Part shown: piece by piece, positions 29,301-44,300 of the stretch | Numbering within the stretch: the first letter of the stretch is position 1 | Layout: the number at the start of each line of letters is the position of its first letter | NCBI GenBank assembly: GCA_959347315.1 | Contig: OY365809.1 | Span: 8,522,790-8,586,789 of the forward strand | Reading direction: 5' to 3' | Origin: Bimastos eiseni | Lineage: Eukaryota; Annelida; Clitellata; Crassiclitellata; Lumbricidae | Length of the DNA: 64,000 bases | Position numbers and translations under genes: made by a program | The notes under the pieces: model-generated | What the model was told of the DNA's origin: nothing | The model's database searches: none | The model's input: the letters and a program-made list of their open reading frames with translations, nothing else

Positions 29301-32300
29301 AAACATGGAGCAACTGCCTCTTTGAATTGATCAGAAACCTCTTCAGCTGCTTCTAAAGCAGGGCCGAGGTTCGGTGCTTTGCATGAGTGCACAGTCGATT
29401 GGTCAACAGGTTCTCGCAACTGTTCAATAACAGTTGTATCTAAATCGACAGATTTTCTGGTTCTGGTTTCTGCCTCGTTCCCTGTAGATGCAGGCATCTC
29501 ATGTCGATCAACACTCCCTCGTAAGTCTTCCAGCAATACTGTCTTTTCCTGTTGTGGAGTTGACCTGCCATTCTCACATTCTGGCTGAATGTTGGATACA
29601 AGACCATTCTCCATGACACTGGAATCGTCGTCCAAACCCCTAACGGCATTTTCCCTGGAAAACCGCTTCCTCCTTCTCTCCCCTGCATCTAACACTGAAT
29701 CCCATTCTTCCGTCATCTGCCAATATGATATGTTATCATCTGCAACATACTTACCTTCATCGCCTGCCATTAAATCTGGCTTCATCGCCTCATCAGTTTC
29801 ACAATGCCCAACTTGTTCCCTGGCATCAAACTGCTTCTGCAACCGTTTCACCAGCTGCTTCCCATCAATCCCATCATAGACACCGCTCATTCTGTGCTCG
29901 CCGGCCTCGACCCGGTCGAAATCGAGCGAGTCTCGACTCTCCGTCAGCTGGTACGAGTCCTGTGAAGTGTTGTCCGGATAGTCCTTTTCGTCCGGCGTTT
30001 TCCCCACCCCCAGCAACTGACTAGAGTCATAGTCACTTTTAAAATATGAACAATTGAAATCATCTAAAGCACCTGTTCGTAGTTCGGTTGAGGGTCTGTG
30101 CTTCATCAGATTGTCGTAGTTTCCCTCCATGTCAACAGACGTAGCGTTCGTCTGTGGAACCTCGTTCTTGTTCTCGTCGCCCAGGTGGAACGTCTGCAGC
30201 GACCGGCTCTGGCTCGGGGTCGGACCATCGGGCGTGTCTGCGCGGCCCCCAGCGTTCTTGCCGTTCTGCTTGTGGATCTCCTCCATCGAGGTCCGGTCGG
30301 GGTTGATGATGCGCGACCCGCTCGACATGCTCAGGTGGTGGCCGAGGTGGAGGTCCCTTGAGCTCAGCGTTCCAGTCTTGGGTGTTGCCATGGCGCTGTG
30401 GCTCATTGACACTGTTCTCATGCTCGTTGACCTAAATGCAGCACAGGAGAACACAACACTTTGAGATTGCATAGGTTCACATAATCCATCAATCTCCTGA
30501 ATCTCCTTAATTAACTGAATTTTATACATGCTATTAATTACAATGATGTTGAGCAATAATCATGATTGGGTTCTAAAACATAATAATATAGCTGTAATCG
30601 TATTTTCTTAAAATAAAAAGCCTAATGTGTTGAGATAAGGTAACAAGAACTTCTCAGTGGATATAGTGATATAAAGGATGAATAATTATAAAGATGATAA
30701 AACGAATGATGATGGCAATGATAACAATTAGTGTAAATAAATACACCTAAGCAGTCCTATTGGTGTGTGCTTTGGTGAAAATATCCTGCTATGCCAGGTC
30801 TCTGTCATTTAGGATTCCTGTATAACGTACATCATTATGATTATTGAATAATATACAATGATACGTGTAATTAAAACAACTCCTTGCTCTCTTCCATAGA
30901 ACACAACCAAATAATCACAAAGCTTTTACAATTAAAGCCTGTCCCATCACCCTTGTGCACACCAGGGCCGATAGTTATGTCGGTCGGCATATCTCCTACT
31001 ACCGACGTAAAATAGACTACGCCAGTGTAGTGGGTTATGTTAGTAATTATAAGAGCAGCGCAGCCCTCTACGCTCGGTGTAAGTCTACTCCGATTCTGAG
31101 GTAGGAGTAAGTCCTCTACTCCTAGCGTACGGGCGATGTAAACAAAGATGGCACCCATTGTCGCATTCGATGACGTTTTAGATGTCAAAAAAATGTTTAA
31201 GAGGTTCTATAATTAATTTGTCGCCTACACCAAAGGCAAAATCTATACTGCGTCTCTTTTTCGCCGTCAAAGATGTTAAAATTTCATGAGGCATTTGACG
31301 ATATTGCATTCGAAGGGTCGTGCCTGTGTGCTGTAGCATGGATAATGCAGTTAGGCCTGCCTACCGTTGATTTTGTTTAATTGGTTCCTTCTCCAACCCT
31401 TTTAGCCAGTCCAGTCTCAAATTAAACCCATGTCCCGTGAGACTATAACACGTGGCAACAAAATATGTTGTCAGGGATAGAGATGTGCTCATAAGCTCAT
31501 TGATGCATTTTAGAATTTTCCATAGGCAACACAACTAGAAATGTCACCATAATTTATAGGATTTAGTCTCAGGCTTGGAAAACTACTTGAATGAATTGAA
31601 AATAAGTCATAAATTTAAAGTAGGCAAACGGTGTCAATAGAAACCATATGCTTATAAAAGAGATCTTATTTAAAGGCTCAGTATAAAACGACAATTAAGG
31701 GTTTAAAGTGGTTCAAAAGACTTTCAGTCTGGGCTAAAACCACTGCAGTATTTGACCTGGAACATGATTAGACTAATTGTCCAATTTTCCAAGCTTACTT
31801 TTAAAAGCAGCGACAGCACTATCATTCAAACTATTCCACCATTCTACAACTCTTGAACAGAGAATATCTGCCTAAGCTCCTTACGATTTCTTAAATAATT
31901 CATGCCAATGTTCCCGAGATGCCATCCTAATTCCAAAATCCTATATAACTGCACGAGTGCATAGCCCCCTTTCCAGTAAGAATCTTGTTGGCTTCAGTTA
32001 GGGCTCCATTGCTCATCGTTATTTCCAATTTTGTTAGTGCACACCTATTCAGCCTTTCTTTGTGGCTTGTGTGGCTTGTAGCCCCATGTAATTTTTGTAG
32101 CTTGTCTTTCCACTTTCTCCAACTTTGCCATGTCTAGCTCCAGATATGGAGTATTGAAACTGTGGCCTATTCAGTGATTTATACAACCTCGATCTTTGGT
32201 GACTTATTGCCATTAGACTGATTGTCTAATCATGTCCAGCTTTGTTAGCCTTCTTTCCTGCCTCAGTCTTGCATGTTTTGTACTCTTTTACATAATTACT

Positions 32301-35300
32301 CCCAAATCCCTTTCTCCCTTGTTCACTTTCAATGTCTCACCCAATCTAATGAAAACTCACTGTTACTCTTCCCATATGAATAACTGAGCTCTTTTCCAAA
32401 TTAAACAGCAACTGACAGTCATGTGACCTGAACATTCTTCAAAGATTATTTTGCAGTATCGTCACTTCTTTTTCACCACCTACTGCTCTAAATAGTTTTG
32501 CATGTGCAAACTTACAAATTGTCGATAAAATTCCATCATCTATGTCATTAATAAAAAAAGTAAGACCCCTCAATGACCCAAGACTAATCCTTGTGTCACT
32601 CCACTTAACACTGTCATCCAGCCACAAAACTTAGGCCCTTTTACCTATGCCCTCCGCTTGGCTTCTAGCCTTCTACCTTATAGTTTCAGCTTTGAATCCT
32701 TGTTAGTACCTACTCTGTAACTTCACAACCTTGCAACTTCTTGGCCAGTTTTTCATGGGGTACTTTATTAAATGCATTGACAAAATCTAGATAGATTACA
32801 TCTACAGGCTTTCTCTGATTTATCATATCATATACCTTCTCAAAGAATTCTTACTGATTTATCACATACAGTAACTCCATGTTGACCTCCATTTTTATAT
32901 ATTATGTTCATTCAAGTGCTCCACTTCTTCAACTTCTGAAAATTCCTCCCAAGTATAATTCCTTGCCCTCCTCTTATCTGTGTTTGTGTTTTGATATGTT
33001 TTCCTTAACAATATCTTTCATAACTCCCTTAAACTCCTTCCAAGCATCATACACTCTCATATTCCGTTCTACACTTTCCAAGTCCTCATCCTTCAGCCTT
33101 TCTTTCTTTCATTAATTCAGTTGTGTGCATTTTGAGCGAACGTTTGCTTTGGGGTTTGTATTGCCAAACATTAACATCTAAAGTCCTATATACCAGTGTC
33201 AGCCAAATTCGCCTACCGATCGCGAAACTTCCATATTCCGCCAAATAGTTATCTATCTTTTATAATTCACTATTCTTTATGCCAAATATTTATTTATCTG
33301 CTATGATTTACTATTCCTCAAAGCCATAATCGGGCATAATCGCTTTCACTTTGTACGAATCACGGCACTGAAATCTCCATTATTATTATTTTCATTTGTT
33401 ACCAAGTTGACCGTGTAGCCTATAAATAATTCTGCGCATGCGCTACACCTATAACCACCTAAATAATGACATCTGCAGGGATATTCCCGGCACCATCTGT
33501 CTGCTGGCGAAGTTATTCCAAGGCATAGCCTATTCCAACCTTTGTAAATACCTTACAAGGCGTATCTTTATTCTCAGAGTACGTATTCACGAATAGGAGA
33601 TATGTCGGTAGTAGGCTATTCCATCCGCCATAACTACCTGCCCAGAAGCATGATGATGTCAGCCATAACTAAGAAACTGAACCATTCATTGTGTCAGAAA
33701 GACACAGAACGAATATCAAACGACAAGCAATCAGACTAAGATCAATTACGGCCAATCAACTCAGATGGCAAACTCAGACGCTTCGTGACTTGTCACAGCA
33801 GATGAGACGAACAATGTCCAGAAAGACAATGTCAGTCTCTGTGACAGTCTTAGTTCTTGTGGTAAGAAAACATATTTATCAGTCGTTTCAATATGGATTT
33901 TACATGATTTAATGCAATGTATGAACTTATGCACCTTTGTATTTTTCAGTCTCTTTAGTATGAATTTTACACGATTTACTGCAATGTATGCACTTTTGTA
34001 AAGTTCTGAAAAGGTGCTATATAAATAGCTGGATACATGATTGAATCGTAATAAACAGGCATGAAGAACAGAAGGAATCGATGCCTACTATCCCCCTATG
34101 ATTGACTTAGTCTTCCACTCCTCATAGGAAAAGCGAGCAACAGGAGGCTGCCACACTTCCATAAAATTTACTCTTGTGTGATTTGCTATCATGTGTTCCT
34201 ACTATTTCATGTAATTATACAGCAGTGTGTCAGTTTGAATTGAATAAACGAAAATTATTATCATCACTATTATTATAAAGATTTATTAGAGGAGTAGCTG
34301 AAATTGTTTCTCTTCTGTAATGTCTTTCATGAGTATAATGCCTCCCACTTAGCCCTAACAACATAATGTAACCCAAAATAGTCCAAAAGCTTACAGGACA
34401 GTGAGGACACATACTATTATAATCAACTCCAAAGTATATGAATTGAACAGTGAGTAGGAACCTGTAAGTAATACTACATAGAAAATGGCTACACACCTGT
34501 AAGTATTACTACATACACGTTCGCTAGACACTAAACTATGAGTGTTACTACATTCCTCAGAGTATTTTAAAGTAACAACTAGTCACTAAGTGTGAGTGAG
34601 TTTCTTGAAATGAAAAGATCAACATCATAAAATAAAGAAGCTCCATGCATTCTCTACATGAATCTAGAGAAAGTCAAGTGAAAGTAAAGCAACCAGATTT
34701 TTCAGCACTTTTAATCTGACCAGAAATGACGAACAATGTGAGAGAAGTTTAGCTGCAGTGACAGCGATAGTCATGCTTAAGATGCAAAGGGAAAAAATCA
34801 ATTCAATTGTGTGCCACAGAAACATTGTATTATGATAATTAACAGAATGATTTCCCATAGATAGTAAGTCCAATCAAAAGTTCCAGTTATGTGGGAAAAT
34901 GTCAGCAGGATAAACTATCACAATAATCCCATCACACAAGACTTCAAAAGCAAAAGCAAAACCTGTCAGCCACCTCAATTGTGAACCCTTTTTCTGACAT
35001 ATGGTGAAAGCCCATACGAGTCCGTATGGATCCATATTCCCATATAGGGCTCGTATGGGTCCCTTCTAAAAGTTCATGGGTTCTCTGCTAGTTGTGCATC
35101 CTCTGTGTGTCATTACAGTAAATGGACTCGTGAAACATGAGTACTTATTTACATCACAATTGGCAAATTCTAGTTTTTAACACCTCTACTAAAACACATT
35201 TGAATAAAAGTTATTAATGCTATTAAAAAAGTGAAACGAACATAATTCCTTCGTTAAATTTCAGTCAAAAGAAATAAAATTGTAAGTTTTTAATGCACAA

Positions 35301-38300
35301 CAATCCTACCAAATCTCTTCAAAATTCAATCAATTCTAGTTCAATCTGTTTTAATTCAATCGATTCTATTTTAACCTAGTCAAAATCAATTCTAATTCAA
35401 TCTAATCTATGTTAATCTCTTCAAATTCAATCAATTCTAGTTCAGTCTATTTTAATTCAATCAATTCAATTTTTATCTAGTCCCATCCAATAACAATTAC
35501 AAACATTTAAACAGCAATTAGATGCTAGGAAATGATAACATTTCCCTGCAAAAAAGACATCGATCAGATGCAAGAGACAGCAAAAGGAGATAGCAATCCA
35601 AGAATCAGGACTCAATACACAAATAGGAAACAGATGAATGCTTGAGAGCTAAACAGTGAGATACATCTATCCACTTATGAAAAAAAGCAGGAAACGATAG
35701 TGTTAGAAAGCAGGGAAACCAATGCAACGGAAGGCAGATGAAGACAAAGCCATGGAAGGCAAAGCAGGCAAAGACGGAGTTGGAAGAACTCATGGAAGGC
35801 AACGCTGGGAGAAAGCAAACAGTCAGATGGAAGACAAAATGAGACATGCAAAGCAGTGGAAGGCAAATGCAAAAAGGCACAAAGAGAAAGGCAATGCCAG
35901 AGTGCAAAACATTGGAAGACAAAATGTCAGAAAGTAAGAAATCAATGGACTGCAATATAACTGAACACTGTGATCGCACAGAGAGCCACTCGAAGGCAAC
36001 GGACCTCATTGATCGATACAGGAACAAATAATCGCAAATTAAAACTAATTTGCCATACACATATGAAAAAACCCGATAGATTGTAAAAGATAAAGCAACA
36101 ATAACTGAGAAAAGAACCGGCGATTCGATATAACAGTAAGTTGGCATAATAATGATAAAGTGCGATAGAAATATAGCACATTGAGCGCAGTTCCATTACT
36201 CATTTCTTTCGGAAGGATGCACAACCAGCAGTCGGAGAGTTTTGCCAGATGACCGATTAAATGTAATCATTGCCGGACATAATCAGAGATAATTATGACT
36301 GCAACTATCTATCTGCTATGAGAAGAAATAAAATTAGAAGGCAGCAGCAGAATTTCACTTCTAAATATTAAAAAATGTCTTACGGTCTGCATCATTTTGT
36401 CGCGACGAATAAAACCATAAAATAAAACATCAAACAGAAATCGTCATTATTTGGTTGATCTTGGAGGATTTTATGAAGCTCTACTACTGTAATGTAATGT
36501 ACTTGAGCATCTAATGAGATATTTAGCTTCTAAACAGCTGTTATACAGAGAATTACTAGCATTCAAATCAGCACAGATATAGGCTCATCATGACCCCATG
36601 TGCATATATCAGGCTAGATTTCAGGTTAGGTCTTCTTCTCTCTAGGTATCAACTTTGACAAGTATTGGCTATGTTCATGGAGATTGGTTTCGATGCCTCC
36701 CTTCCACGAACTAATCATGCGAATATTTAGCACTTTGTGGTGCACTGGTCCACCTTTCGGATCACCATTCATCCACTGTGTACTACATGTAATGTTTACC
36801 TATTGAATCCTATCAACCAGACGTTTTCATCTCACCTAACCCTGCACCAAATAATTCTACAAGGGACATGTACAAGTGGAAGGCTGTTGAGCATACACAA
36901 AGACACTTCAGTAGGCAAAGGATAATACCAATTAATGAGATCATTATCTTAAATCACACAAAGAGTTAACACACATCATCAGTCTTCATGATGCTGCATT
37001 GTTTATGATAGTCTTTCAAAACGCGGGACATGGCATCTGTCCACGTGGGTTACACTGATATTCCACTTCCACATTAATTAGCAACTACAAGCTGACACAG
37101 TGGGTCATTGAATGCTCATGTACTGTCAAACTGGAACCAACCATAAAAAAGTTTGGGAACCATCGGTTTACATTATAGTTCAAGCCCACCATTTATAAAC
37201 TACTTATCAACTACTCAACCTCTGACTTCAATAACCCCATCTCCACCTACTTTTAAAAGACCAAATAAATAACACTAATGCACACCATAAATAATAACAA
37301 TTAACAACGATAAATCATGTTTCTCAGAAAATTCCTGGCAGTAACAGTTTATATTAAAATGGTTTTGATGGCTGTTGATTGGATAAAGAACATGCTATTT
37401 TTTATCCAATCAACAGCCATCAATACCGTTTTAATATAAATTGCTACTAAAATCCAACCAAGAATTCCATTTAAAACATCCGTTAAAGGACTGCATAATA
37501 TCATTTACCTCTGAAATGTTGGCCTCTTATTGAAATTTTCGCGAACATGTTCAATGAGCTGCTTCTGTGTGCGGCCGGAATATCTAGAAACATACGGAAT
37601 ATTTAGAAACATACAGAATATCTAGAAACATACTAAGCAGATACATTAACAATATTTACAATTGATCAGAAAAGCATAATATTTAGAATAAACAAGAAAA
37701 TTAGAAGTCTAGCCATGAAAAACAAATTGGTCTCCAGAACAAGTACTAAATCAGATAAAACTATGCACTGTATCCAATTTACAAATGGCACTGGCAAAAA
37801 CCATAACTGATCTACTAGACTACTACAACAAGAGAGAAATAGAAATAATTAGAGACTAAAGACATTTATTGTTAAATGTTTGCACATGTATCAAAATAAC
37901 TTATCAAACAAATGCGCATACAAATATACGTATGTATGTGTATGTATGTATTAGGCTATTTATATAGCGCCGTAAGAACCTCTTGAAGGCGCTAGATATA
38001 TACAAAGAGATCATATGTTTAAACAACATTTCTCCTAAACTCCCTTATGGACGACATTCCAGTCTAGACCATAAAAACCATGACCCCTTCACAAAGCCTT
38101 CAGCAGCAAGAAACAGAGGCATAATTTTATCTGTTACATACAAGTTACAAATTAAAAACGACATTTCCAAGTTCAAGACTCCAGCAACAGCCAGGCTCAC
38201 CTGAAAGCAGAGGTCTGCTAGATTGATTTGGAAGCAGAACAGCAACTTAACTAAACTTACCTGAAAGATGAGCCACGACTGACGACTCGTGTTTTGTTTC

Positions 38301-41300
38301 GTGGCAGACGTTTGACAGAGTGACATCGGAAGAAAGCGTGGTGCTCAAGGCACTTCTTCCAGAAGTTCTTGCAATCGTTCCTCGACTCAAAGTAGAACTC
38401 GACCGTGTCTTTATAGTAACCCTGAGCAAAACGAGGAACAGAATACAAGACAGTCAGTTGCACTGTAGTACAGTCTCGCACATCTCAAACAAGTTAGCAC
38501 TATATAAATACTCTTCTCTATTACAGAGAACTGCACTTGCAAATCTAGGCGAAACAACACAATATAATTTTCAGATGGCCTCAAGAATTAAGGCATGGGC
38601 GGAAATAAGTATGTAGGGCAATACAAGTCTGTGAGTATGTAAACAAATAAACAGAAATGAATGTACAGGAATGTATATCTAAACGAAAATGTATTAATGT
38701 ATCTACGTATTTATCTATGCACATACATGGCCCATCTGATCAAAATGAGGCTTAACTCAATTTCTATTTACAATTTGAGTGTTAGATACCAGTTTAAAGG
38801 GTGGAATCTCGCCTTTAAAATGACACGACCTTTATAGTTCTACGATGTTCATATCAAAAGTAATGAGTAAAAATATGGTTCCGTTAGTCGAATATAATCC
38901 CGCAACAAATGCTTTTAAAGTTCCTCATAATTTTGAATTGCAAAATTCCCCACTAACCATTTTTTTTAAATTGAATTAAATTTGAAACAGATAAATTTGG
39001 TTCTGTTTTGCTGCATAATAGGACACAGGCCAGACACAAGTCTCGGTTTTCAACTCATACCAAATTTGGTATGATAGCTTGAGTTGAGTTTGAATATTCA
39101 ATAGTGGAAAAATGGAAAATTTTGGGGAAGTCATTAAAATACTAAAATAATGGTTGCTACAAAATCATCTAAAACACCAATAAGAAATACATTTTCTCAA
39201 CTTTATATTTTTTACCATATATAACATATTTATATATCACTTTCTGTTAAAAAACACATTTTGGCATTTATTTCGCTAGTGTGTGTTGCGACATCCACCT
39301 GATTTGGTCAGATAAGTCAAATATATGTGCAATTGTGCATTGTGCACTGGTATGTACGTATGTATGTACGTATGTATGTATGTATGTATGCATGTATATA
39401 CAAGTGTATGTATACATATTTGCACGTAGTAAGTATTTATGTAAGTACTAGTACAAAAGTATGTATTTATGGAGGAACTGGTACAAGTGTATGTATTTAT
39501 GGTATGAACTGGTAAATATATAGGTATTTAATTAAGAATTGATACCTATTCCATGAGTATATACATACATGCATGTATAAATGTAAGTACACATGAATCT
39601 GGATGTTTTCGTCATGTTCACAACAGCACAGCCAAAACGGGCTGTGCTACAGATAAAACAAATCTCTTGAGCTGAATGAAATTGTTAGGTATAAAGTGGG
39701 TGATTGTTCTGGAAGCAGAAATCAATCCTTAAGAATGCTGTACCATGATCAGGGATCAAAGCATTTGAAAAAAATCACTGCTTGCATTGCTATCTAACTG
39801 ATCAAAGCAAATTCTACTCAACACTTCAATGACAAGCCTGTACCAAAATGTATAGAAAACCAATACAGCTCCCCATTAAAGGGTAAAGATAATCATTGCA
39901 TACCTATATTAACGAGGGATGCGCACAACCTATTGAAATGTTCTGTACTTTTCCAAGATCAAAGTTCATTGCAAACAAGCACAATAATTTCCCCGACAAA
40001 TTGACAGTGATGTGTATGAGCAGTTTTTGAAAGCTGTTAAATACTGAAAACCCTGAGTGCAAAATTCTAAGATGAAATCAGCGGTCATACATTTCACAGC
40101 ATGGTTATGTCAACTTATTCCAGATGAACTCTAAAGGCAAGCATAAACAATATTTAAAATTTTCCTCTTGAATCCATCTGAAGAAAATAAAAATACATTT
40201 ACTGCAAACAATTCTGCAGAAGCCAAGAAATTACGAAAAATAACCAGGAGTAACTCAATACTTTGTGGGAAGCAGTGGAGTCTATAGAACAAAATGTAAA
40301 CTTCAACCAAAAATCTATAAATCATCAACAGTTTTGACAAGTCTGTAATCTCAAAAACTTCAGTTGCTATAGATTAGCAATACAAATCTTGAGCTATACA
40401 ACTCTTGAGCTAGTAATACAATGAGTTTCATAGTGTCACAACATCCATCCTCACACACACACATCAAACTACTTTGTGCAACAACAGAAATGATTATACA
40501 AGTGTACTCCTACAACATCGCAATTACGAATATTAGTTACTGGAACCCAGTGAATCTAAGAGAGGGAATAGCTACTTCTCAGTTACCTAAAACCATCCAA
40601 ATGGAGTGCAAAGCATGAGTCAAAAAGTAGCAACACAGATACTAATAACATATACTTTCATTTTATATTAAAAGTGCATTCCACACTCCTAACTTTAAAA
40701 AAGTCAGTCAGTACCATTGGCCAACAATAAACTAAAAAATTCCTTGTCTAACAAAAGAACTAACAGAAAGAAGTGACTAGAATTTCCAGGAAGTCCATTA
40801 CTTAAATAACCACACCCCATACCATTACTCCATGCTGGTGGTCAATGCCACATAATTATATGCATAATTACCAAGTAAAGAAGGAAAACAGAATGGCAAC
40901 ACCTTCCAGAGGACAGAAAAACTTAAAATTAAAACTGAGAATGAATTTGAAGACTGTGAGTGAGATCACAATAAATAAATATGCAAATATTAGTCAGAGT
41001 TAAATATTCGCTGGCAGACTTTCAATCTGCGCCCACCCTCCATACAGGAACTTTGAGCCCATTCACAATGGCATGGCTACAGCTGAGATGTATTGCTTTG
41101 TACAGCATATTAAACATCCAATGCCAATGCAGCTCACTGCTCTCATGCATCAAGTTAGTCCTACTGACACTAAAAACTCTAGACAGGAATGACGTTCGTT
41201 TAAGATAGGTCAATGCCTCCTCACCATGTGTCTCGACTTGCCACCAAAAACAGCCTGACTTCTGGTCTCCTTTGCATTTCAATCAGGTTTATCAAATGGA

Positions 41301-44300
41301 CCATGCTTTTTACTAGCGTTTAACTTAAAGCAACCATCCATTAGGGTCTTGTGTTAACTCTGAGCTGAAATGGTAGACTGTGGATCAGACTATCTCTGAC
41401 AACACATGGTAGGCTGTGGATCAGACTACCTATGAGTATGAGATCACATGGAAGGCTAGGGATCAGACTACTTTTGAGATTAAATGGTAGTCTGTGGAAT
41501 CAGTGTGGATCAGACTACCTCTAAGATCACACGGTAGGCTATGGGTCAGACTACTTCTGAGAATAAATGGTAGGCTGTGGATCAGACTACCGATGAGATC
41601 ACATGGTAGGCTGTGGATCAGACTACCGATGAGATCACATGGTAGGCTGTGGCTAAGGCTAACTCTGAGCCAAAATGGAATGTTGTTGCAGTCAATGTGA
41701 AACCTTACTGTGTGGCAGACGACTTATTCCCAGTCAGAGATGTCAACAAAACTGGAAAAAGTATAGGCAATACCAACACCATTACTTATTAAGTGCATTG
41801 CAATAGCGATACCAATACTTTAACCAATACTTTCGGTAGGATTGCTGAATTTGCTCTTAGCACACTTCACGCATGGATAATTATATAGAATTTCCCACAG
41901 AATTGCTTGGTCCAATCACAATATATTTGAAATAGCCTTCTGGCAAAGCTATTCGATCAGTCTGTGCTGATATCACATTGGCAATCTTTGTTTCCGCAAG
42001 TCTATATTCACTTTCAATCTCATATAACTTCACAAACACACTAAATTAATTAAACAAGCCACTTCAACCGCTGATCGCAAAAGGACACAGGCCTAGTTTC
42101 TGGCATTTCCCTATTTACAAATTCATTCTGTTCACACCAAGGATCATATGGCCGAAAGAGATAATTATAATTATCAAGGTATATGATTTACTTCTCACTA
42201 TTTCATGATCGCAACTTATTCAAGCAGATGGAAAACTATAAAAATTACAGTGGGAAAAGTATTGGTAGCACGTATCGCTGACAGGCTAAAGAAAAATCTG
42301 TCAGCAGAGATGCGATACCAGCAAAATAAAACTATCACAATACTTGCTGTGATATTGAAAAAGTATCAGTGACACAAAGTATTGCAATACCTTATCATGA
42401 TATTATCAGCCCTGTCACTGGTAGATGTTTAGGGTAAGCAGCAAGTGGTTCCACTAAGATTACTATAAATATGGGGAATGGTGAGGGTACCTGAACTTAA
42501 GACAACATGTCTCCCCTGCTATTACGGTAACTACAAACTGCAGCACAAGCTACTGACTTTGAAAACAACTCAAGGCTAATGGCTACCAGATCAACCTCAA
42601 AAGATCATGCTACAATCGTCTGGTAACAGAATATGGATCTGCAATCTGCTACTGTGATGCAATGCATGTAGTAAATTGCAACAGCTATTACCAATAACAT
42701 TTATGCCACAGAAGACAGGTTTAAGTATCTGGTCTGTGTTACCCAAAAATCTGGGTTTGCCAACTGTATTTCCAGAGTAGAACAATATTTATATTCGATC
42801 ATGCATGCCATGATGCCAAGCAGTTCAAGCTACACACTGTCTAAATCTGGCACAAAACCCTACAGTTTTAAATCAGAACACATGAAACCTACATTTTGAA
42901 CTTAGGACAAAAGGATTTTGAACCAGTATAGGACACACAGAACTTGCATTCTGAACCTAGGACAACACAGACTAGGTTTGAAACTAGGACACACAGAATC
43001 TGGCTATATAACGCTTAAATGCAAACAGTGCATCAGTGCAGTTGTGTCTTAGAGATCGTGCAAGTGCATAATAACAATTACAGTTTCATTTGTTCAATCT
43101 GGAGTTTACTTAACTCAACAATGCTTTTTGCAAAGGTAAACAATAATGAGTGCAACATATCTGATGGATTGTGTCTCAGATGAATGACCTCTGAACACAA
43201 TGACAATGCTGATCCTTCAGAAGCCCTTAAACACCTATGTTACCTTCACCATTTCTCATAACTTTCATGAAGCATTATTCTCTTATAGTGGTCTAATTCT
43301 TGGGTTATGTATGTCACTCATTCTATTATCGTCAAATCCTATCTGCCATTCCTTCAGTTAGTGACCCAGGAACTACATAAAGGCCTCACAAAAGACCTTC
43401 CAAAATGAGGATCAGTCCGTTAATATCAACACATTAATCTGTAAACAATGCTCAGATAACCAGAGTGTCAACTGATGGACTCCCTGCAAACACAGATATC
43501 AACCTAAGAATTTCCATTCACAGCTGACACCATCCTCCGAATCCCTCTCTATGCATTCTCTATTCCGTCTTGCCTCTTGCTTTAAATTACTCCATGCAGC
43601 TTGTACAGTGTGCTCGAATGAAGCAGATAATAGGTTCAAGAAGTTGCTTGAGTCGAGTTGCATGCACTCTAACGACCAACAATCCAAACAAAACGCATTC
43701 ATCTCATACAAGTGTCGTAATAAAATGGTTGCAAACAGTTACAGATGCCACAATAACTGCAGAAGGCAGCAATCATGTAGCGGTCAACTGAAGATTAGGC
43801 AGGCATCCTAGCCATCTCCACAGATGCCAACTGAGGGTAGAAATCACAATCATCTGCCCATCATTCCTTCAGACCCCAATGCTAAAAACATCCAATTCAA
43901 CTCCATTCACATCTTGTAAATCTAGCTGAATAAGTCTTCTAGTGCATGGCTCTTTTCAAGTAGATTGCTATGATTAGTATGTACTAAGAACAAATATTTG
44001 AGTATTGAAATATCTCAAGAAATGAAGCCATGAGATCCTAATAAACATTTAAACATACTACAGAAATGTGTGTATCGTATACAACATACATGTGACGTCT
44101 GACATGCTGCGCTGTTTACCTCCATCTTTATTGGCAGCATACAAAAGATTAATTCAGATATACTCGAATCACATAATAACAACAACTTGGCAATAATTTT
44201 AAATTGGCTGCAGTGTGGCCTGACAATAATTATACTTGGCCACCCATAATCAAATCCAAATTGCTTAATTAATGAGACAATACATTTTCTTTCTGTAAAC

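Noticed and set aside
35605..36147. 180-residue hydrophobic minus-strand frame
   Set aside because: Derived from a purine-rich low-complexity repeat on the opposite strand; no domain and no splice support.
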